Assembly (NCBI RefSeq): GCF_003173755.1
Contig: NZ_CP029553.1
Coordinates: 3,992,001 to 4,056,000, forward strand
Source of the DNA: Methylobacterium terrae
Lineage (GTDB): Bacteria > Pseudomonadota > Alphaproteobacteria > Rhizobiales > Beijerinckiaceae
Direction: 5' to 3'
Length of the DNA stretch: 64,000 bases
Shown: positions 28,709-39,195 of the stretch, piece after piece
Layout of the letters: every line of letters begins with the position of its first letter
Position numbering within the stretch: the first letter of the stretch is position 1
Made by a program: the position numbers and the translations under genes
The notes under the pieces: model-generated
Told to the model about the DNA's origin: nothing
Databases searched by the model: none
The model's input: only the letters and a program-made list of their open reading frames with translations

Positions 28709-29337
28709 CCCGCGTCGTCGTGATCGACGATCACCCGATCGTGCTGCAGGGCGCCCGGCGCCTGCTCGAGGATGCGGGCGCCGAGGTGGTGGGCGCCGCC
28801 GGCCTCGCCGAAGGCTACCGCGCCATCCTGCGCCACCGGCCCGAGGTGGCGGTGATCGACCTCGCCTTCCCGGGCCGGGAGCTCGCCGGCCTCGCGCTGG
28901 TCGGCCGGGTGCGCAAGCGGGTCCCGGCGACCCGCCCGCTGGTGTTCAGCATGCACGCCGACCCGGCGATCGTGGCGCGGGCGCTGGCCGCCGGCGCCGT
29001 CGGCTACGTCCTCAAGGACGCGCCGGCCGGCGACCTGGTGCGGGCCTACGAGCAGGTCCGGTCCGGGCGGCCCTACCTCGACGGGCGGCTCGCCACCGAG
29101 GTCGCCCTGCTCCAGGCCGATCCGCGCCGCTCGCTCCTCGGCACCCTGAGCGTGCGCGAGCGCCGCATCCTGGCGCTGCTCGCCGAGGGTCGGGGCTACG
29201 CGGCGATCGCCGAGGACCTGTCGGTCAGCTACAAGACCGTGACCAATGCCTGCGCGTCCTTGCGCCAGAGGCTCGGGCTGGCGACGCTGACCGAGCTGAC
29301 GCATTTCGCGGTCAGCCATGCGGGGGACCTGCGGTAG
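28705..29337 (+). CDS. LuxR/NarL family response regulator
   Basis: A 210-residue regulator starting at GTG 28705 behind a very strong GAGGAGGAGG site. The receiver domain has the acid pair in VVVIDDHPIV, the phospho-acceptor Asp52 (VAVIDLAFPG) and Lys in YVLKDAPAG. The LuxR-type HTH follows from about residue 148 (LSVRERRILALLAEG and SYKTVTNACASLRQRLG). Overlap with the kinase gene (GTGA at 28705-28708) shows they form one unit. It should bind DNA as a dimer after phosphorylation. Confidence 0.93.
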   Translation: MTRVVVIDDHPIVLQGARRLLEDAGAEVVGAAGLAEGYRAILRHRPEVAVIDLAFPGRELAGLALVGRVRKRVPATRPLVFSMHADPAIVARALAAGAVGYVLKDAPAGDLVRAYEQVRSGRPYLDGRLATEVALLQADPRRSLLGTLSVRERRILALLAEGRGYAAIAEDLSVSYKTVTNACASLRQRLGLATLTELTHFAVSHAGDLR

Positions 29338-29462
29338 GTTTTCGTCGTGCCCTCGGATCCGTCCGACATGTCTGCCACTCTCCGGGACATCCCGGGGTCC
29401 GTGGCGCGGCCCCGGAACGACCACTGAGGATATGTCCACCGCTGGTCCGGGCAGGCGTCCCC

Positions 29463-30743
29463 CTACAACGCCTCCCCCCGCATCAACCGCGGCTGCCGCC
29501 CCCGCAACCCGGCCGCCTCGCGGATGAACAGCCGCTTCAGGCCCGGCAGCCGGTCGACGAGGCCGAGGCCGAGGTCGCGGGCGAGGCGGACCGGCAGGGC
29601 GTCGGTCGAGAACAGGCGGTTGAGGCCGTCGGTGGCGGCCCCCATCGCGAGCGTATCGAAGCGGCGGCTGCGCTCGTAGGTCTCCAGCGCCTCAGGCCCG
29701 CCCGGATCGAGGCCGAGGCGCATGGTGTCGGCGAGCGCCTCCGCCAGGGCGGCGGCGCTGCGCAGGCCGAGGTTCAGCCCCTGGCCGGCGATCGGGTGGA
29801 TGACGTGGGCGGCGTCGCCGAGCAGCAGCAGGCGCCGGGCGCCGAAGCGCCGGGCGATGCCGAAGGAGAGCGGATAGGCCTTGAGCGGCGATTCGAGGGC
29901 GATGCGGCCGAGCGCGAGGCCGAAGCGCCGCTCGACCTCCATCAGCGCCTCCTCCGGCCCGCCGCCGAGGAGCGCCGGCACCTCGGCCTGGCGCTCGGTC
30001 CAGACGATCGAGGAGCGGTGGCCGAGGGAGCCGCCGAGAGAGCCATTCTGCGGCAGCGGCAGCACCGCGAAGGGGCCCGACGGCAGGAAGTGCTCGATCG
30101 CCCGACCCTCGTGGTCGCGCTCGTGGCCGACCGTGGCGACGATGCCCGATTGCGGGTAGGACCAGCCGACCCAGCCGATGCCGGCCGCCTCGCGCAGGCG
30201 CGAGCGGGCGCCGTCCGCCGCCACGACGAGGTCGGCGCGGATCTGCCGCCCGTCCGGCAGGCGGGCGACGATGCGGTCGGTCTCCGGCACGGCGGCGGCG
30301 ACCGCGCTCGCCTCCAGCACCACGCCGGCCGCCGACGCCGCGTCCCGCAGGGCGCCGAGCAGGCCGCCGCCCTCGACCATGTGGGCGAAGGGCTCGCCCT
30401 CCGCCACCTCGCCCTCGAAGGTGAGGAAGGTCGGCCGCACCGGATCGGCGAGGCGGCTGTCGGTGATCACCATCTCGCGGATCGGCTGGGCCGTCCCCGC
30501 CACCGCGTCCCACACGCCGAGGCGCTCCAGCATCCGCCGCGCGGCCGCCGCGACCGCGTAGGCGCGCAGGTCTCCCGGCGCGCCTTTGCGCGCGAAGGCG
30601 GGGTCGCAGACCGTGATCCGCACGGCCTCGCCGAGGGCCTGGCGCAGCGCCAGCGCCAGTGCCAGCCCCGGCAGCCCCCCGCCCGCGATCACGATCTCCC
30701 GCGCCGCGCCCCGCCGCCCGCTCACGCCGTCACCCTGCACCAT
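29463..30743 (-). CDS. UbiH/COQ6-family FAD-dependent monooxygenase
   Basis: A 426-residue flavoprotein starting at ATG 30743 (MVQGDGVSGRRGAAREIVIAGGG). It has the FAD GGGLPG motif, the DG motif LVVAADGARSRLRE and the second FAD motif LLLGDAAHVIHPIAGQGLNLGL, all diagnostic of the UbiH/UbiF/UbiI hydroxylase group. Alphaproteobacteria make ubiquinone with a variable number of these hydroxylases (UbiL, UbiM, UbiH), so the ring position is not assigned. It is divergent from the thioesterase gene. Confidence 0.92.
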   Translation of the reverse strand: MVQGDGVSGRRGAAREIVIAGGGLPGLALALALRQALGEAVRITVCDPAFARKGAPGDLRAYAVAAAARRMLERLGVWDAVAGTAQPIREMVITDSRLADPVRPTFLTFEGEVAEGEPFAHMVEGGGLLGALRDAASAAGVVLEASAVAAAVPETDRIVARLPDGRQIRADLVVAADGARSRLREAAGIGWVGWSYPQSGIVATVGHERDHEGRAIEHFLPSGPFAVLPLPQNGSLGGSLGHRSSIVWTERQAEVPALLGGGPEEALMEVERRFGLALGRIALESPLKAYPLSFGIARRFGARRLLLLGDAAHVIHPIAGQGLNLGLRSAAALAEALADTMRLGLDPGGPEALETYERSRRFDTLAMGAATDGLNRLFSTDALPVRLARDLGLGLVDRLPGLKRLFIREAAGLRGRQPRLMRGEAL

Positions 30744-30870
30744 GTCGCGTTTCGCCCGCTGCTCGTCCGGTGGGCAGGGCTCATAGCACAGGGCAGGCCC
30801 CTTGCGTCGCTTGACGGCGCGCATCGGCCTGCGTCAGCTACGCGCTCCTCCACCAGCCCGGACCAGAACC

Positions 30871-31749
30871 TTGCGCGCGGTCGCCGACCTCCTCGACATC
30901 CTCGACCTGGAACCGCTCGAGCAGAACCTCTTCCGGGGTCGCTCGCCCAAGGATCGCTGGCAGCGGGTCTATGGCGGCCAGGTCATCGGCCAGGCCCTGG
31001 TGGCGGCGACCCGCACCGTGCCGCCGGAGCGCCGGCCGCACTCGCTGCACGCCTACTTCCTGCTCGGCGGCGACCCGCGGGTGCCGATCGTCTACGAGGT
31101 CGACCGGATCCGCGACGGGCGCAGCTTCACCACGCGCCGCGTGGTGGCGATCCAGCACGGAAGGCCGATCTTCTCGATGTCGGCCTCCTACCACGTCGAG
31201 GAGCCGGGCTTCGACCACCAGGCCACGATGCCGCCGGTGCCGATGCCCGAGGACCTGCCCGGCGAGGGCGCGCTCAAGGCCTCGATGCTGCCGCGCATGC
31301 CCGAGCCGGTCCGGGCCTATTTCGAGCGCGAGCGGCCGATCGAGCTGCGCCCGGTCGAGCTCGCGCGCTACGGCTCGCGCGAGCCCGGGCCGGCGCGCTT
31401 CCACGTCTGGATCCGGGCGACCTCGGCGCTGCCGGACGATCCGGCGATCCACCAGGCCGTGCTCGCCTACGCCTCCGACATGACGCTGCTCGACACCTCG
31501 CTGGCGCCCCACGGCCGCACGGTGTTCGAGAGCGAGATCCAGCCGGCGAGCCTCGACCACGCGCTCTGGTTCCACCGCCCGTTCCGGGCCGACGAGTGGC
31601 TGCTCTACGCCCAGGACAGCCCGAGCGCGTCCGGCGGCTGCGGCTTCTCGCGCGGGCTGATCTTCACCCGCGACGGCACCCTCGTGGCCTCGGTGGCGCA
31701 GGAGGGCATGATCCGCCTGAAGCGGATCGCGCCGGAGGCGGAGGCCTGA
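30871..31749 (+). CDS. tesB: Acyl-CoA thioesterase II
   Basis: A protein of about 292 residues with two hot-dog domains. TTG 30871 (MRAVADLLDILDLEPLEQNLFRG) is chosen because the family starts just before this segment; TTG 30802 would add 23 residues. Motifs include RVYGGQVIGQALVAA, SLHAYFLLGGDP, IQHGRPIFSMSASY and the second-domain SDMTLLDTSLAPHG and LDHALWFHRPF. TesB hydrolyses acyl-CoA of many chain lengths to free acid and CoA in the cytoplasm. Length matches E. coli TesB. It is divergent from the UbiH-type gene and followed by the glnK leader. Confidence 0.92.
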   Translation: MRAVADLLDILDLEPLEQNLFRGRSPKDRWQRVYGGQVIGQALVAATRTVPPERRPHSLHAYFLLGGDPRVPIVYEVDRIRDGRSFTTRRVVAIQHGRPIFSMSASYHVEEPGFDHQATMPPVPMPEDLPGEGALKASMLPRMPEPVRAYFERERPIELRPVELARYGSREPGPARFHVWIRATSALPDDPAIHQAVLAYASDMTLLDTSLAPHGRTVFESEIQPASLDHALWFHRPFRADEWLLYAQDSPSASGGCGFSRGLIFTRDGTLVASVAQEGMIRLKRIAPEAEA

Positions 31750-31860
31750 ACCCGGTATTTGCATCGCGATTGGGCATTTGCCGGTTTTTTGATCTACGTT
31801 GCCGCCGCGAGCGGCTTCAATATCCGCAATCGGCCCAGGAACCGGGCAGCTTGTCCGTAG

Positions 31861-32343
<483 letters not shown>

Positions 32344-32424
32344 GGAGCGTCCGGGCGGGACCCCGCACGTCCCGCCGCCCCCCTTCACACGATTGCCTTC
32401 GATTCCATCGGGAGTTCCTCTTCC

Positions 32425-33927
32425 ATGAAGCTTCGCAACGTCCTGGCTCTGGGCCTGGGAGGCGCCGCGCTGGCGCTTCTGCTGGTGGAGCCGTCCCTGG
32501 CGCAGACGCCGACCGTCGAGGCGGCGCCGGCCGCCGCCGCGGCGCCGGTGCCCAACAAGGGCGACACCGCCTGGATGCTGATCTCGTCCGCGCTGGTGCT
32601 GATGATGTCGGTGCCGGGCCTCGCGCTGTTCTACGGCGGCCTCGTTCGCACCAAGAACATGCTGTCGCTGCTGACCCAGGTCTTCGCGATCGTCAGCGTC
32701 GCCTGCATCCTCTGGGTGTTCTTCGGCTACAGCCTCGCCTTCACCAACGGCGGCGGCCTCAACGACTTCGTCGGCGGCTTCTCGAAGGCCTTCCTGCGCG
32801 GCGTCGATGCGAACTCCGTCGCCGCCACCTTCTCGAACGGCGTCGTCATCCCCGAATACGTCTACATCTGCTTCCAGATGACGTTCGCGATGATCACCCC
32901 GGCGCTGATCGTCGGCGCCTTCGCGGAGCGGATGAAGTTCTCGGCCCTGCTGCTGTTCTGCACGCTGTGGCTGATCTTCATCTACTTCCCGATGGCCCAC
33001 ATGGTCTGGTACTGGGGCGGCCCGGATGCGGTCGGCAACGCCGCCAAGGCGCTGGCCGCCGCCACCGACGAGGCCTCCAAGAAGGCGGCCCAGGACGCCC
33101 TCGACGCGGTCAACGCCGATGCCGGCATGCTGTTCAAGTGGGGCGCCCTCGACTTCGCCGGCGGCACCGTGGTGCACATCAACGCGGGCATCGCCGGCAT
33201 CGTCGGCTGCCTGATGATCGGCAAGCGCATCGGCTACGGCCGCGACCTGCTCGCCCCGCACTCGCTCACCATGACGATGATCGGCGCCGCGCTGCTCTGG
33301 GTCGGCTGGTTCGGCTTCAACGCCGGCTCCAACCTCGAGGCCAACGGCTCGGCGGCGCTGGCGATGATCAACACCTTCGTGGCCACCGCGGCGGCCGGCC
33401 TGTCCTGGCTCCTCGTCGAGTGGGCCGCCAAGGGCAAGCCCTCGCTGCTCGGCATGCTCTCGGGCGCGGTCGCCGGCCTCGTCGCCGTCACCCCGGCCTG
33501 CGGCTTCGCCGGCCCGATGGGCTCGATCGTGCTCGGCCTCGTCGCCGGCGCCGTCTGCTTCGTGATGTGCTCGACCGTCAAGAACGCGCTGGGCTACGAC
33601 GACTCCCTCGACGTCTTCGGCGTGCACTGCGTCGGCGGCATCCTGGGCGCGCTCGCCACCGGCATCCTGGTCAACCCGGCGCTCGGCGGCGTCGGCGCCC
33701 CCGACTACGCGGCGAAGCCCGGCGAGCTGGTGGCCGCGGCCTACGAGTTCGGCCCGGCCTTCCTGGCCCAGGCCAAGGCGGTCGGCTTCACCATCCTGTG
33801 GTCGGGCGTCGGCTCGGCGATCCTCTACAAGATCGTCGACGTGGTGGTCGGCCTGCGGGTGACCCAGGACGAGGAGCGCGAGGGCCTGGACCTCGCCGAT
33901 CACGGCGAGCGGGCCTACAACTACTGA
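32425..33927 (+). CDS. amtB: Ammonium transporter AmtB
   Basis: A 500-residue protein with a signal peptide (to about residue 26, SLAQ) and about 11 membrane helices. Typical segments are AWMLISSALVLMMSVPGLALFYGG, FGYSLAFTNGG, VVHINAGIAGIVG, LLWVGWFGFNAGSNL, DVFGVHCVGGILGALATG and the C-terminal GLRVTQDEEREGLDLADHGERAYNY. The conserved pore-lining twin histidines sit in VVHINAG and FGVHCVGG. The start at 32425 follows a GGGAG site. A strong terminator follows. It takes up NH4+/NH3 at the inner membrane and is gated by GlnK. Confidence 0.97.
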   Translation: MKLRNVLALGLGGAALALLLVEPSLAQTPTVEAAPAAAAAPVPNKGDTAWMLISSALVLMMSVPGLALFYGGLVRTKNMLSLLTQVFAIVSVACILWVFFGYSLAFTNGGGLNDFVGGFSKAFLRGVDANSVAATFSNGVVIPEYVYICFQMTFAMITPALIVGAFAERMKFSALLLFCTLWLIFIYFPMAHMVWYWGGPDAVGNAAKALAAATDEASKKAAQDALDAVNADAGMLFKWGALDFAGGTVVHINAGIAGIVGCLMIGKRIGYGRDLLAPHSLTMTMIGAALLWVGWFGFNAGSNLEANGSAALAMINTFVATAAAGLSWLLVEWAAKGKPSLLGMLSGAVAGLVAVTPACGFAGPMGSIVLGLVAGAVCFVMCSTVKNALGYDDSLDVFGVHCVGGILGALATGILVNPALGGVGAPDYAAKPGELVAAAYEFGPAFLAQAKAVGFTILWSGVGSAILYKIVDVVVGLRVTQDEEREGLDLADHGERAYNY

Positions 33928-33974
33928 GACGTGGGGGCCGGGGCGTGTGCGCCCCGGCTCAACGGAGAGATTGG

Positions 33975-34008
33975 AAAGGCCCCGGCGCGGTTGCGCCGGG
34001 GCCTTTTT
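33975..34008 (+). terminator. Rho-independent terminator after amtB
   Basis: A textbook structure: AAA, an 11-base-pair stem (GGCCCCGGCGC, 33978-33988, with 33993-34003), GGTT loop and TTTTT at 34004-34008. It ends the glnK-amtB transcript. Confidence 0.9.
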
Positions 34009-34147
34009 CACATCGCGCACAGGATCGGGAGTGCATCGTGACCGTCACACCGGCGCTCGAAGCGGCATGTGATCTCGCGCGCAAGCGTTGATCGCAGGAT
34101 CGGCAATGTGGGTTCTCGCGGGAGTCTCTCGCCATCAACTCCGCCTG

Positions 34148-34259
34148 CGACCTCATCCTGAGGTGCCGCGCAGCGGCCTCGAAGGAGGCCTCCGGCAAGC
34201 GGGGAGATACCTGGCGCCGCCTTCGAGGCTCCCTGCGGTCGCATCTCGGGACGAGGTCT
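34148..34259. repeat. Imperfect inverted repeat element upstream of ftsK
   Basis: Arms of about 40 bases, 34148-34185 and 34220-34259, match in inverted orientation at roughly four of five positions, sharing GACCTC, GAGGTGC-like, CGCAG and CCTCGAAGG blocks. The central 35 bases separate them. Sequences of this kind are common intergenic repeats in Hyphomicrobiales. No gene is seen in the 570 bases between the amtB terminator and ftsK. Confidence 0.55.
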
Positions 34260-34371
34260 CAAGGTGGGATCGAGGACGCGTCGCTCTCCGAAGCGACGAT
34301 CGCGTCGCTCCTGACATCCGAACCCCGTCCCGCTTGATCGCAGCGATCAAACCTGGATTGCCGAACGCCTC

Positions 34372-34407
34372 CGGCCGCTCGGATTCGTCCTCCCGGAGGA
34401 GCGGCCG
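34372..34407. repeat. Small inverted repeat before ftsK
   Basis: CGGCCGCTC (34372-34380) is repeated inverted as GAGCGGCCG (34399-34407) with an 18-base spacer containing CCTCCCGGAGG. It lies about 170 bases before ftsK and may be part of a repeat cluster or a regulatory structure. Confidence 0.45.
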
Positions 34408-34578
34408 TGATGTCCCGCGCGAGGGGGGCGGCGCGGGCCGCCCATCGGAAACTCTAGCAGATCCAGCGCCTTCGCGCCGCTCTCCCGCGATGCCGCAAGA
34501 GGCGGTTAGCCTTAAACCACCATTAACCGCGTCACCTCATCCTCACCCTCCAGTTCCGCGTACCCGGTCCAGCCCCGC

Positions 34579-37212
34579 ATGCGTTCGCTTCGTCGCTCGG
34601 CATCGCCCTACGATGGCCTCATCGACACGCTCCGCGCGTTCCTGACGCGGCGGGCGACGGAGGTCACCGGCCTCGCCCTGCTCGTCGGGGCGGCGTGCTT
34701 CACCGTGGCCCTGGCGACGTGGTCGATCGACGACCCGAGCCTCAACCACGCCACCTCGCGCACCGCCCGCAACCTGCTCGGCTTCGGCGGGGCGGTGGTG
34801 TCGGATCTCGGGATGCAGCTGCTCGGCCTCGGTGCGCTGGCCTTCGCGCTGCCGCCGGCGGTGTGGGGCATGCGGTTGCTGCGCACCCACCGGCTGGCGC
34901 GGCTGCAATTGCGGATCGTGCTCTGGATCATCGGCTTCGGCGCGGCGAGCGGCATGGCGAGCGCCCTGCCGCCGACCGCGCGCTGGCCGCTGCCGACCGG
35001 CCTCGGCGGCGTCGCCGGCGACGCGCTGCTCGCCGCCGCCAAGGCGATCGCGGGGCCGCTCGGCGCCTTCGCGGGCTTCCTCTACGCCGCGGTCGCGGTG
35101 GTGAGCCTCACCGCGGCTTGCGGCTTCGGGCTGATCGAGGACGAGGACGGCGACGACGAGGCGGAATCCTACGCGCCGGTGGTGAGCCGCTACGACGAGC
35201 GCCAGGGCCGCCGCGCGCCCGCCCCCCACGACGACGAGTCGCCGGGCCTCGGCCTGGCCTCCCTGGGGGCGCTCGCCCATCTCGCCATCAGCGCCCGGAG
35301 CGCCGTGGCGCAGAAGATCGAGTCCATCCGGGACGGCTCCTGGCGCCAGGGCGCCGCCGATCCCTATTCCGGCAACTCGCCGGCGCTCGCCGCCCGGCGC
35401 GCCTTCGCCGAGCCGGGCGAGGGCGAGGCCTTTGACGAGCCCGAGACGGCCGCCGAGCGCCCCGCAAAAGCCCGATCGGACAAGGCCGGGCGCCGCGAGC
35501 CGGTCTTCGCCGACGAGACGCCGCGCCGCGCCGCGCCGGCCCAGCGCCGGGCCGCGTCGACCCTCGACGACGAGCCGGAGGACGAGGCGGACGACGCGGA
35601 GCCGGCCACGCGCGGCCGCGTCGCACCCCCTCCCCCGCCGATCCAGAGCCGCCGCGCGCCCGCCCCCGGCCCGGCCTCGGCGGATTCCTACGAGATGCCG
35701 GCGCTCACGCTGCTGGCCGAGCCGCGCCATCCGGCGCCGAGCGCCGCCGTCTCGACCGACGCGCTCGAACAGAACGCCACCCTGCTCGAATCGACGCTGG
35801 AGGATTTCGGCGTGCGCGGCGAGATCCTCGCGGTGCGCCCCGGCCCGGTGGTCACGCTCTACGAGCTCGAGCCCGCGCCCGGCACCAAGTCGAGCCGCGT
35901 CATCTCGCTCGCCGACGACATCGCCCGCTCGATGTCCGCCATCTCGGCCCGCGTCGCCGTCGTGCAAGGCCGCAACGCCATCGGCATCGAGCTGCCGAAC
36001 ACGAAGCGCGAGACGGTCTACCTGCGGGAGCTGCTCAGCAGCCCGGCCTTCGCCGAGACCAAGCAGAAGCTCGCGCTGTGTCTGGGCAAGAACATCGGCG
36101 GCGAGGCGATCATCGCCGACCTCGCCCGCATGCCCCACCTGCTGGTGGCCGGCACCACCGGCTCGGGCAAGTCGGTCGCCATCAACACCATGATCCTCTC
36201 GCTCCTCTACCGGATGACCCCGGAGGAGTGCCGCCTGATCATGGTCGACCCGAAGATGCTGGAACTCTCCGTCTACGACGGCATCCCGCACCTGCTCTCT
36301 CCCGTCGTCACCGATCCCAAGAAGGCGGTCATCGCCCTCAAATGGGCGGTGCGCGAGATGGAGGAGCGCTACAAGAAGATGTCGAAGCTCGGGGTCCGCA
36401 ACATCGACGGGTTCAACGCCCGGGTGGCGGAGGCCCGCGCGCGCGGCGAGGTGATCACCCGCACCGTCCAGACCGGCTTCGACCGCGAGACCGGCGAGGC
36501 GATCTACGAGGACGAGGTCATGGACCTCGCGCCCCTGCCCTACATCGTGATCGTGGTCGACGAGATGGCCGACCTGATGATGGTGGCGGGCAAGGACATC
36601 GAGGGGGCGATCCAGCGCCTGGCCCAGATGGCGCGCGCGGCGGGGCTTCACCTGATCATGGCGACGCAGCGCCCGTCCGTCGACGTGATCACCGGGACGA
36701 TCAAGGCGAACTTCCCGACCCGGATCTCCTTCCAGGTGACCTCGAAGATCGATTCGCGCACGATCCTGGGTGAGATGGGCGCCGAGCAGCTCTTGGGCCA
36801 GGGCGACATGCTGTTCATGGCGGGCGGCGGGCGCACGACCCGGGTGCACGGGCCGTTCTGCTCGGACGACGAGGTCGAGCAGGTCGTGGCCCACCTCAAG
36901 CGCCAGGGCCGCCCCTCCTATCTCGACGCCGTCACGGCGGACGACGAGGTCGAGGAGGCCGCAGCGAGCCCCGACACCCCGGTCATGGACCAGGGCAGCT
37001 TCGGCGATCCGGCGGCCGACCTGTACGACCAGGCGGTGGCGGTGGTGCTGCGCGACAAGAAGGCCTCGACGAGCTACATCCAGCGGCGCCTGCAGATCGG
37101 CTACAACCGGGCGGCCTCCTTGATGGAGCGGATGGAGCGCGAGGGCATCGTCGGCCCCGCCAACCACGCCGGCAAGCGCGAGATCCTGATGGAGGACGGG
37201 CAGGACGGCTGA
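34579..37212 (+). CDS. ftsK: DNA translocase FtsK
   Basis: An 877-residue FtsK/SpoIIIE protein. The N-terminus has four membrane helices (about residues 25-190, for example [20 protein letters not shown]). A variable acidic/proline-rich linker covers residues 190-370, and the motor follows: Walker A GTTGSGKS at 525-532, Walker B VVDEMADL with Asp661/Glu662, and a C-terminal gamma winged helix from about 805 ([22 protein letters not shown]) that reads KOPS sites. It couples septum closure to chromosome segregation and XerCD-dif resolution. The linker is shorter than in E. coli, as is normal here. It stands alone after a repeat-rich spacer. Confidence 0.96.
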   Translation: MRSLRRSASPYDGLIDTLRAFLTRRATEVTGLALLVGAACFTVALATWSIDDPSLNHATSRTARNLLGFGGAVVSDLGMQLLGLGALAFALPPAVWGMRLLRTHRLARLQLRIVLWIIGFGAASGMASALPPTARWPLPTGLGGVAGDALLAAAKAIAGPLGAFAGFLYAAVAVVSLTAACGFGLIEDEDGDDEAESYAPVVSRYDERQGRRAPAPHDDESPGLGLASLGALAHLAISARSAVAQKIESIRDGSWRQGAADPYSGNSPALAARRAFAEPGEGEAFDEPETAAERPAKARSDKAGRREPVFADETPRRAAPAQRRAASTLDDEPEDEADDAEPATRGRVAPPPPPIQSRRAPAPGPASADSYEMPALTLLAEPRHPAPSAAVSTDALEQNATLLESTLEDFGVRGEILAVRPGPVVTLYELEPAPGTKSSRVISLADDIARSMSAISARVAVVQGRNAIGIELPNTKRETVYLRELLSSPAFAETKQKLALCLGKNIGGEAIIADLARMPHLLVAGTTGSGKSVAINTMILSLLYRMTPEECRLIMVDPKMLELSVYDGIPHLLSPVVTDPKKAVIALKWAVREMEERYKKMSKLGVRNIDGFNARVAEARARGEVITRTVQTGFDRETGEAIYEDEVMDLAPLPYIVIVVDEMADLMMVAGKDIEGAIQRLAQMARAAGLHLIMATQRPSVDVITGTIKANFPTRISFQVTSKIDSRTILGEMGAEQLLGQGDMLFMAGGGRTTRVHGPFCSDDEVEQVVAHLKRQGRPSYLDAVTADDEVEEAAASPDTPVMDQGSFGDPAADLYDQAVAVVLRDKKASTSYIQRRLQIGYNRAASLMERMEREGIVGPANHAGKREILMEDGQDG

Positions 37213-37238
37213 CGGCCGTCCCGCCCCGAGCCCCGGCC

Positions 37239-38360
37239 TCAGCGCTGGCCGAAGCTCGCCTCCTTGAACAGGTCCTTGAGGTGGTGGGGCTGCGAGCGCC
37301 AGTACTGCTTCGGCGCGCGGACCCGGGCGCCGAGTTCCGCGGCGGCGTGCCAGGGCCAGCGCGGATCGTAGAGGATGGCGCGGGCGAGCGAGATCGCGTC
37401 CGCCTTGCCCTCGATCAGGATCGACTCGGCCTGGCGCGGCTCGGTGATGAGGCCGACCGCGATGGTGACGAGGTCGGTCGCCGCCCGCACCCGCTCGGCG
37501 AACGGCACCTGGTAGCCCGGCCCGATCGCGATCGTCTGCCGGGGCGAGACGCCGCCGGTCGAGACGTGGATGGCGGCCGCCCCCCGGGCCTTGAGACGCT
37601 CGGCAAAGGCGATGGTCTGCTCGACCTCCCAGCCGTCCTCGACCCAGTCCGTCGCCGAGACCCGGGCCCAGACCGGGCTGCCGGCGGGGAAGACCTCGCG
37701 GACCGCGTCGAACACCTCGAGCGGGAAGCGCATCCGGTTCTCGAGGCTGCCGCCGTAGGCATCGCTGCGCTGGTTGGCGAGCGGCGAGAGGAACTGGTGC
37801 AGCAGGTAGCCGTGCGCCGCGTGGATCTCCGCCGCCTCGATGCCGAGCCGCACCGCCCGCCGGGCGGTGGCCGCGAACCCGTCGCGGATGCGCTTCATGT
37901 CCTCGCGGTCGAGCATGCGCGGGGCCACCTCGCCCTCGGCATGGGCCAAGGCCGAGGGGCCCTCGGTGAGCCAGCCGCGGGGCGAATCCGGCGCCACCTG
38001 CTGGCCGCCGCGCCACGGCACCTCGCTCGACGCCTTGCGGCCGGCATGCGCGATCTGGATGCAGACCGGCACCGGCGCGTAGTCGCGCACCGCATCCAGG
38101 ACCTTCGCGAGGGCCCGCTCGGTCCCGTCGTCCCACAGCCCGAGATCGCCGTAGGTGATCCGCGCCTCCGGCGACACCGCCGTCGCCTCCAGGGTCAGGA
38201 GCCCGGCGCCCGAGATCGCGAGCTGGCCGAGATGCATCATGTGCCAGTCGGTCGCCTCGCCGTCGCGGGCCGAGTACTGGCACATCGGCGCGACGATGAT
38301 GCGGTTCTCCAGCTCCAGGCCGTCGAGGCGCAGGGGCTGGAACAGAAGCGGGCTGCTCAT
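37239..38360 (-). CDS. Old Yellow Enzyme family NADH:flavin oxidoreductase
   Basis: A 373-residue FMN-dependent TIM-barrel enzyme of the YqjM/XenA class: MSSPLLFQPLRLDGLELENRI, then APMCQYSA with the redox-tuning Cys27, IQIAHAGRKAS, EIHAAHGYLLHQFLSP with the active-site His pair, SDAYGGSLENRMRFPLEV and DAISLARAILYDP. The class reduces activated C=C bonds, nitro compounds and other electrophiles with NAD(P)H. The physiological substrate is unknown, possibly detoxification of reactive electrophiles. It converges on ftsK with only 26 bases between the stops. Confidence 0.95.
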   Translation of the reverse strand: MSSPLLFQPLRLDGLELENRIIVAPMCQYSARDGEATDWHMMHLGQLAISGAGLLTLEATAVSPEARITYGDLGLWDDGTERALAKVLDAVRDYAPVPVCIQIAHAGRKASSEVPWRGGQQVAPDSPRGWLTEGPSALAHAEGEVAPRMLDREDMKRIRDGFAATARRAVRLGIEAAEIHAAHGYLLHQFLSPLANQRSDAYGGSLENRMRFPLEVFDAVREVFPAGSPVWARVSATDWVEDGWEVEQTIAFAERLKARGAAAIHVSTGGVSPRQTIAIGPGYQVPFAERVRAATDLVTIAVGLITEPRQAESILIEGKADAISLARAILYDPRWPWHAAAELGARVRAPKQYWRSQPHHLKDLFKEASFGQR

Positions 38361-39195
38361 GCGGGTACTCCGGGTGGGGATGGCCGCAATGTGGCGTGGG
38401 GCCGCGGATCCGGCCAGCGCGATCGATGCAGGGCCCCTGCGCGCGGCGCGGGCGGCACGGCGTGCGCCGGCGCACCGCGGGAGCGCGGAACGCCGAGGGC
38501 GGGAGACGAGCCGGGGACGACCGGCGCAGGCGCGACGCGCGAACGGAGCGGTTGCACCCCGACTTTCGCCACGAGCCCGCCGGCGCTCACGGCCCGGTCC
38601 GCGCCGCGCAGGCGTCCGGACGGCGTGGCGCCCGAGGCAAGCGTCCTCTCGGGCGGGCCCAAGCTTCTCCTCAAGTCGAAGATCGCTCGCTCGACCCGGC
38701 CGAGCGGCACGGGACCGTCTTCATTGCTCGGCCGACGCCATTGGTCGTTCTGGCATCTGGACAAAATCGACGACCGTGGATACCTGGACCGCGAACGGCG
38801 ACGTCACTCCCGATCGATCCGGTTTCAGCTCACCATGTCATCGCGTCAGAGCCACCGACGACTTGCACGCAAGCACATCGAAGCGGCGAATGGCTTAGAT
38901 GAAATTTCCTATCCAGAATTAGACGGCGTCGCGCGCTTCTCCGATCATCGTGTGCGGCCTCCGGGAGCATCGCCTGCGCTCGACTGGACTGGCGATCCGC
39001 CCACGATGACCGGCCGGTGCGTCGATCGGCTCCGACGAGACGATCGCCGTTCATGCCGGCGCACGACGCGAAGTGCATCCCGCCCTGCCGGCGAGTGGGA
39101 ACGAAGACTTCTTGTCGTCGTCATGAAGGCTTGCCAAGATCCTAACTTTTGGTTGAATAGCCGAATCGGCGTCGGTCGCCAGGTCGGAACGCCGC
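38361..39195. other. Long gene-poor spacer
   Basis: An 835-base gap between the divergent OYE and GAF-EAL genes. Open frames here have low-complexity Arg/Pro-rich translations or antisense character, and none looks like a family. The right half (38760-39195) is visibly lower in GC than its surroundings and contains the likely promoter of the EAL gene. I see no repeat, tRNA or mobile gene in it. Confidence 0.5.

Noticed and set aside
34543..38475. 1310-residue minus-strand frame over ftsK and the OYE gene
   Set aside because: Shadow of ftsK (antisense) and of the OYE frame in another phase; no conserved motifs.
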